Below are positions 61,019 through 64,000 of a DNA stretch of 64,000 nucleotides, piece after piece (position 1 is the first letter of the stretch; every line of letters begins with the position of its first letter). The position numbers were made by a program, and so were the translations under genes. Below the pieces are notes generated by a model. The model searched no databases, was not told where the DNA came from, and saw only the letters and a list, made by a program, of their open reading frames with translations. This stretch comes from Erythroxylum novogranatense (Eukaryota > Streptophyta > Magnoliopsida > Malpighiales > Erythroxylaceae). The DNA lies in the NCBI GenBank assembly GCA_029891385.1, contig CM057235.1, positions 19,709,120 to 19,773,119 of the forward strand. Direction: 5' to 3'.

Positions 61019-62126
61019 TGTTGAATCTAGAGGACTTTACTTCTATTAATTTTGATGACAGTCAAATAATAATAATCTTAGAAATGCATGAACTGTTTTG
61101 ATAAATTTGTTAAGTGTGCAGAAAAATGTAAGTAATACTTAGTCAACTCAGAAGGTGTGTGGTCAACGCCAGACGAAGAGCTACACTAGATGAAGTGTGA
61201 CACCAGTTGAAGCGCAACAACAGACGAAACGCAACACCAGACGAAGAGCTACACCAGACGAAGTGCGACACCAGACGAAGCACAACAACAGACAAAACGC
61301 TACATCAGATGAAACACGACGTCAAACAAAGCGCTACATGAGACGAAGTGCTACACCAGACGAAGCACTACACTAGACGAAGCTCAACAACAGATGAAGT
61401 GATATAATAGACAAAGTGGAATAACAGATGAAACGTAGTAAAAGAAGAAGCATCATTCCAGACAATACAAAAGGAAGATATTCTAGAGCGTCAGAGAGTT
61501 AGTTAGTTGGAGTTAGTTACAGGACTCAACTAATGACCGTTTCTAGAAGATTCAAGAAGCAGTTTTCAAGAAGATAGTTGGAGACTTAGGCTATAAATAT
61601 TAGTTCTAGTCGAAGACTAAAATAACGAACAACAAATGCTTTTACATTAGCTAAAATTCTGTATTCAAAGTGTGAAAGAAGTGAGCAAATACATTTATAA
61701 CCTGAAGCTTAAAAATACTGTTCTTAGAGAGAGAAATGAAGGCTAGAGCCTGGAGAGGCTAATACAGCTGATAAAGAATACTTTGTGAGAGAGACCTGAA
61801 GAGGCTCTGCAAGTGTAGAAAGAATACTTGTAAAGTTGGAAGAGTATAGTGAAATCCCAAACTAACTCTGAGGACTGGACGTAGCCCAAAGTTTGGGGTA
61901 AACCATTATAAAATCGTAGCATCTATTTTCTAACTCTTATCTTTTAATTTTCTTGTTGTTAGATAAGTAGATAATTTTACTTGTGATTGCATTGCTTATC
62001 AAATTTAGCAAAGTGTTTTAGTAATCAAAAGATTAATATTTTTGAAAAAATTACACAATTCAACCTCCCTTCTTATGTAGTTTACATATCATATTGGATT
62101 TCTCCATTAACAAGTGATTTACTTCT
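61019..62126 (+). repeat. 5' LTR of the second SIRE-like element (1108 bp)
   Basis: It starts TGTTGAATCTAG. It holds a tandem array at about 61160-61440 with units of about 20-22 bases around CACCAGACGAAG-GC, a TATA box CTATAAATAT at 61591-61600, and a 3' part alike to the other SIRE LTR (ACGTAGCCCA, TTCAACC-CCCTTCT). The end reads CTTCT, not CTTCA, so the terminal CA is mutated or the border lies a base or two away. Confidence 0.85.
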
Positions 62127-62128
62127 GT

Positions 62129-62140
62129 TGGTATCAGAGC
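62129..62140 (+). other. Primer-binding site (initiator-methionine tRNA)
   Basis: A perfect TGGTATCAGAGC follows the LTR and is identical to the site at 37387-37398. Confidence 0.9.
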
Positions 62141-62183
62141 GAGGTTTCCAAGAAACACAGTTACAAAGTGAGGACAAAGATCT

Positions 62184-64000
62184 ATGGCTGAATCAAATGT
62201 TTTTACAGCTGAAGGTGCCTCGGTCACAAGACCTCCTACATTCAATGGTAAGGATTATCATTATTGGAAGGACAGGATGCGTCTCTTCATATAATCCACT
62301 CATATTGATCTTTGGGATATCATCGAGATTAGTCCATATTACACCAACAGATGATGAAGGCAATATCATCTCTCATGACAAATGGTCAACTGATCAGAAA
62401 GTTCGATTTCAATTGAATTCAAAGGCCAGGTTCTTTCTAAGTATGACCTAGACAGAAGTGAATATGACAAGGTTCATAGATGCGTATCTGCAAAGGAGAT
62501 GCGGGACACATTAGCCATTACACATGAAGGTACAAATCAAGTGAAAGAGTCCAAGATCAGTATTGTTGTTCATCAGTATGAGTTGTTCAAGATGAAAGAT
62601 GAGGAGACTATTGATCAGATGTTTGGACGATTTTAAGCAATTTTTAATGGACTTAAAGCTCTTGGGAGAATCTACGATAATCAAGATCATGTCAGAAAGA
62701 TTCTCAGAAGCCTACCTAAAAGATGGAGACCTAAAGTTGCAGCAATACAAGAAGTCAAGAATGAGAAAACATCTATCATCTACTACGAGTGTAACAAACC
62801 AGGATATTACAAGTCTGAATGTCCATTGATCAAAAGAAAATCGAAGAAAAGTAAAGAAAACAAAAAGAACATGATGGCAACATGGGAAGATTTGGACTCA
62901 TCTAAATCTGACTCCGATTCAGAAGCATTAGAACAAGCAAATATATGCTTGGTAGCTGAAAAAGAATGCGATGATGAGGTAACTTGTAACCTTAATGATC
63001 TTCAAGAGGCATATTTAGAATTGTTAGAAGATTTGCATGCTATATTAAAGCAATATAGGATCTGAAAAAGAAATTTGTTGAAAGCTTGAAGAACACTGAA
63101 ATGTTAGAGAAAGAAACGTCTACCTTAAGAAACAAGTAGACGATATGAAAAAGAAAGTAACTGTAGATAGATCTAAGGAGATTAATCAACTAAAAAAAAG
63201 GATTAATAATCTTTAAGCAGATTTATCAACATTTACTGAAAGTACTAAAAGGATGAATGATATGATAGTAAAATATAGACATCCAGAGGATAAAAGTGGT
63301 TTAGGGTTTACTAATAGTAATGTTTGTCATAATAAGAGTTTTGTTCCTTGCAGAAAGAAAAAGATGCAATATTCTTATTATTTAAGGAATTATTGTAAGT
63401 CTAACCCCAAACGACCCAAGAAAATATGGGTACCTAAGAAAGACATAATATATACTACAGATCCCTTTCTTGGAAAAAGAAACTAGCACCAATGGTACTT
63501 GGACAGTGGATGCTTGCGACATATAACGGGAAGAAGGTCTATGTTCCTAGACCTCCACAATAAGCACGAAGGATCAGTAACTTTTGGAGACAACTAGCAG
63601 GGCAAAATAATTGGAATTGGCAAAATTGGTAAAGATTCATTTGCGTCTATTGATAATATTTTGCTAGTTGAAGGATTAAAGCATAATCTAATTAGTGTAA
63701 GTCAATTATGTGATTATGGTTTTGAAGTATCCTTTAATCAAAACTCTTGCGTATTAAAAAATAAGGATGATTCCATATTCTTTTCTGCCAAGAGACAAAA
63801 CAATCTCTATAAGATTAATTTAGATGATTTGATGAAAAGTCAAAATATTTCATGTTTTATATCAACAGATGAGGGAAAACTAATTTGGCATAAAATGCTA
63901 GGTCAAGTTAGTTTTAAACATATTTCCAAGTTGGTTAGACATGATTTGGTAAGAGGATTACCAAAAATAAGTTTTATCAAAGATTTCTTTTGTGAGAGTT
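62184..64000 (+). pseudogene. SIRE-like gag-pol, disabled and cut by the window edge
   Basis: Gag begins MAESNVFTAEGASVTRPPTF at 62184. Recognisable parts are the UBN2-type gag core (QYELFKMKDEE), a CCHC-like knuckle (YECNKPGYYKSEC near 62783-62822, first Cys replaced by Tyr), the acidic linker, WYLDSGC near 63500 for protease, and the integrase N-terminus (LIWHKMLGQVSFKHI near 63880). A TAA interrupts gag near 62293 and several further stops and frame changes follow. A large part of gag between the core and the knuckle is missing compared with the first element (after 62760). Confidence 0.88.

Larger units (their letters stand above)
61019..64000 (+). mobile_element. Second SIRE-like Ty1/copia element, 5' part
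   Basis: It comprises a full LTR, a primer-binding site and gag to early integrase, collinear with the element at 36329-45923, and runs off the window. It is a distinct copy or subfamily: LTR sequence outside the TATA region and the last 100 bp differs widely, and coding identity is only partial. Confidence 0.9.

Overview
This window is nuclear DNA of a flowering plant, most likely a eudicot. The evidence is spliced genes with GT-AG introns for chloroplast and mitochondrial proteins, low GC content, (AAT)n and (TA)n microsatellites, and large LTR retrotransposons of the Ty1/copia and Ty3/gypsy types nested in one another. I see no bacterial, organellar-genome or CRISPR-type content.

Layout. 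1-3990: a tandemly duplicated AT-rich segment, then a minus-strand five-exon gene for a chloroplast protein of the DUF2996/NdhV type, then a possible MITE. 3994-20338: a decayed Ty3/gypsy element on the minus strand. Its reverse transcriptase is split by a 9.4-kb Ty1/copia element (7117-16564, target duplication CACAT), and its right end is a fold-back inverted copy of its own pol tail plus LTR. 20344-24720: gene-free DNA with a 180-bp hairpin, a 174-bp tandem duplication and a MITE-like element carrying about 600 bp of AAT repeat. 24900-34530: a compact genic island with GLYR1 (+), LHCA3 (+) and nuclear-encoded mitochondrial EF-Ts (-), all with exon-level models that close in frame. 36329-45923: a SIRE/Maximus-type Ty1/copia element with both LTRs, target duplication TATAA, a decayed gag-pol and a third ORF. 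45943-56200: remains of a long-LTR Ty3/gypsy element, interrupted by a 3.2-kb solo LTR (target duplication TGGGA). 56201-61018: unclassified repeat DNA interrupted by a second solo LTR of 3.4 kb (target duplication GTTCT). 61019-64000: the 5' part of a second SIRE-like element that runs off the window.

The host genes share an organelle theme: probable NdhV and LHCA3 in thylakoid electron transfer and light harvesting, GLYR1 in glyoxylate detoxification next to photorespiration, and EF-Ts in mitochondrial translation. They are not an operon or a biosynthetic cluster, and I infer no joint regulation. All retroelement coding regions seen here carry stops or frameshifts, so none looks autonomous.

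I did not find a convincing new molecular system. The most unusual structures are the gypsy element with the same LTR terminus at both ends and an internal fold-back, the decayed single-frame third ORF of the SIRE element, and several tandem arrays inside LTRs. Boundaries given to the base (target duplications, LTR ends, exon junctions) were read directly. Family names come from remembered motifs and were not tested by search.
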